Below, one piece after another: positions 24,028 to 24,948 of a stretch of 24,948 bases of DNA (position 1 is the stretch's first letter; each line of letters begins with the position of its first letter). Location: positions 1 through 24,948 of the forward strand of contig JAICWX010000109.1 of the NCBI GenBank assembly GCA_025934635.1, given 5' to 3'. The translations under genes were made by a program, and so were the position numbers. A model generated the notes under the pieces. The model was given only the letters and a program-made list of their open reading frames with translations. It had not been told where the DNA came from and ran no database searches. The stretch is from Streptosporangiaceae bacterium (GTDB lineage Bacteria > Actinomycetota > Actinomycetes > Streptosporangiales > Streptosporangiaceae).

Positions 24028-24681
24028 ATGATCGAGGCCGTCGTCTTCGACCTGGACGGCGTTCTGATCGACTCCGAACCCGTCTGGGAGCAGGTCCGCC
24101 GGGGCCTAGTCGCCGAACGCGGCGGCCACTGGGCGTCCGACGCCCAGAAAAAGCTCATGGGCATGAGCACGCCCGAATGGGCCAGGTACCTCAGCGAGGA
24201 CCTCGGCGTAGGCCTGCCGCCAGCGGAGGTGGCGGCGCTCGTGGTCGACCGGATGGCCGCCAGCTACCGGGAGCACCTGCCGCTGCTGCCAGGCGCTGTC
24301 GAGGCGGTGCGGCGGCTGGCCGCCCGCTGGCCGCTGGGCGTGGCCAGCTCGGCCCCCGCCGTGCTGATCGAGACCGTCCTGCGGTCCGCTGGCCTGAGCT
24401 CAGAGTTCCAGGTCACGATGTCCACCGAACAGGTTCCGCGCGGCAAGCCGGCTCCGGACATCTACCTGGCCGTGGCGGACAGGCTCGGCGTTGCCCCGGC
24501 CCATTGCGCGGCCGTGGAGGACTCATCCAACGGCCTGCGTTCCGCCGCCGCCGCAGGCCTGCACGTCATCGCCATCCCGCGCCCCCCGTACCCGCCCGAC
24601 CCCGACGCCCTCGCCCGGACCAGCCTGGTCCTTGCCGATCTCGACGCCCTGACCCCTGAATCCGTGGCCGCCCAGGCGTGA
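24028..24681 (+). CDS. HAD-superfamily phosphatase (beta-phosphoglucomutase-like)
   Basis: A 217-residue HAD hydrolase with a four-helix cap. Motif I is FDLDGVLIDSE with nucleophile Asp8 and acid/base Asp10. Motif II is VASSAP, motif III lysine is in RGKPAPDIY, and motif IV is VEDSSNG. This is the subgroup of small phosphosugar phosphatases and phosphomutases. ATG 24028 follows the hairpin; no strong ribosome binding site is visible. It lies between the molybdenum hydroxylase subunits and a MoxR-type ATPase gene. Its link to cofactor or substrate handling is unknown. Confidence 0.9.
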   Translation: MIEAVVFDLDGVLIDSEPVWEQVRRGLVAERGGHWASDAQKKLMGMSTPEWARYLSEDLGVGLPPAEVAALVVDRMAASYREHLPLLPGAVEAVRRLAARWPLGVASSAPAVLIETVLRSAGLSSEFQVTMSTEQVPRGKPAPDIYLAVADRLGVAPAHCAAVEDSSNGLRSAAAAGLHVIAIPRPPYPPDPDALARTSLVLADLDALTPESVAAQA

Positions 24682-24711
24682 GGCCTGATAAACGCCGGAG
24701 GCAAGCTGACG

Positions 24712-24948
24712 ATGAATTCACCCCTTGTGACTGACGATCTCGGTGCCCGGTTCTCGCATGTCGGCAGTCTTTCCTCGGCGCTGGCGGGGGTGGGGTACCT
24801 GGCGGGGGATCAGCTGGGGGCGGCGTTGTTCCTGGCGGTGCGGATGGGTCAGCCGATCTTGCTGGAGGGCGAGCCGGGGGTGGGCAAGACCGAGGCCGCC
24901 AAGGCGCTGGCGGCGGCGATCGGTACCCCGCTGGTGCGGTTGCAGTGC
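24712..24948 (+). CDS. MoxR/CoxD-type AAA ATPase, N-terminal part (cut by window end)
   Basis: An open frame begins at ATG 24712, ten bases after GGAGG, and runs off the window after 79 codons. LSSALAGVGYLAGDQLGAAL precedes the Walker A motif GEPGVGKT at residues 53-60. This is the start of a MoxR AAA ATPase of the CoxD type, which in CO dehydrogenase clusters helps mature the molybdenum site together with a von Willebrand-factor-A protein (CoxE). That partner would be expected just beyond the window. Alanine is coded mostly GCG (10 of 13) and glycine mostly GGG, unlike the GCC/GGC habit of the genes before it. This may hint at a different origin, though the sample is small. Confidence 0.85.
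   Translation, partial: MNSPLVTDDLGARFSHVGSLSSALAGVGYLAGDQLGAALFLAVRMGQPILLEGEPGVGKTEAAKALAAAIGTPLVRLQC

Overview
The window is very GC-rich DNA with G/C-ending codons, frequent GTG and TTG starts and 4-base stop/start overlaps. It carries actinobacterial gene families: a BTAD/AAA regulator, a free RsbW-like kinase, a proline-rich winged-helix protein of the replication-relaxation type, and a MarR-GNAT fusion. It is most likely chromosome of a high-GC actinobacterium, perhaps a relative of Streptosporangiales. I saw no rRNA, tRNA, CRISPR array, insertion sequence or prophage.

Region 1 (1-7089) is a cyclitol/inositol locus. A LacI-type repressor reads leftward and a tightly packed operon reads rightward: a shrunken aldehyde dehydrogenase relic, iolD, an HpcH/HpaI aldolase, a Gfo/Idh/MocA dehydrogenase, a fragment of a D-2-hydroxyacid dehydrogenase, and an iolE-like isomerase/dehydratase. 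iolB, iolC, iolJ and an intact iolA are not in the window. The pathway is therefore either completed elsewhere or has been rewired or eroded.

Region 2 (7056-10076) has, on the minus strand, a MarR-GNAT fusion followed by the replication-relaxation-like protein. An aldo/keto reductase is divergent from the fusion across a short, operator-like, AT-rich gap.

Region 3 (10073-20117) is a run of eight genes, all on the minus strand. In transcription order they are a beta-lactamase-fold serine hydrolase, a class I glutamine amidotransferase, a 1110-residue BTAD/AAA/TPR regulator, a winged-helix methyltransferase, an ArsB/NhaD-type transporter, a UspA protein, an RsbW-like ATPase, and an HTH protein with two Clp_N domains. 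Three phased heptamers lie just upstream of the methyltransferase. Two near-identical 19-bp palindromes cover the likely promoter of the Clp_N gene.

Region 4 (20348-24948) is a molybdenum hydroxylase cluster of the xanthine dehydrogenase/CO dehydrogenase superfamily. Large, 2Fe-2S and FAD subunits overlap by 4 bases each. A strong hairpin follows, then a HAD phosphatase and the start of a MoxR/CoxD-type AAA ATPase cut by the window end. The AYRGAGR loop marks the large subunit as form II-like, so CO is unlikely to be its substrate.

A theme runs through the window. Several otherwise ordinary enzymes carry in-frame low-complexity or palindromic insertions: LacI, IolD, the aldolase, the Gfo/Idh protein, the replication-relaxation-like protein, UspA and the 2Fe-2S subunit.
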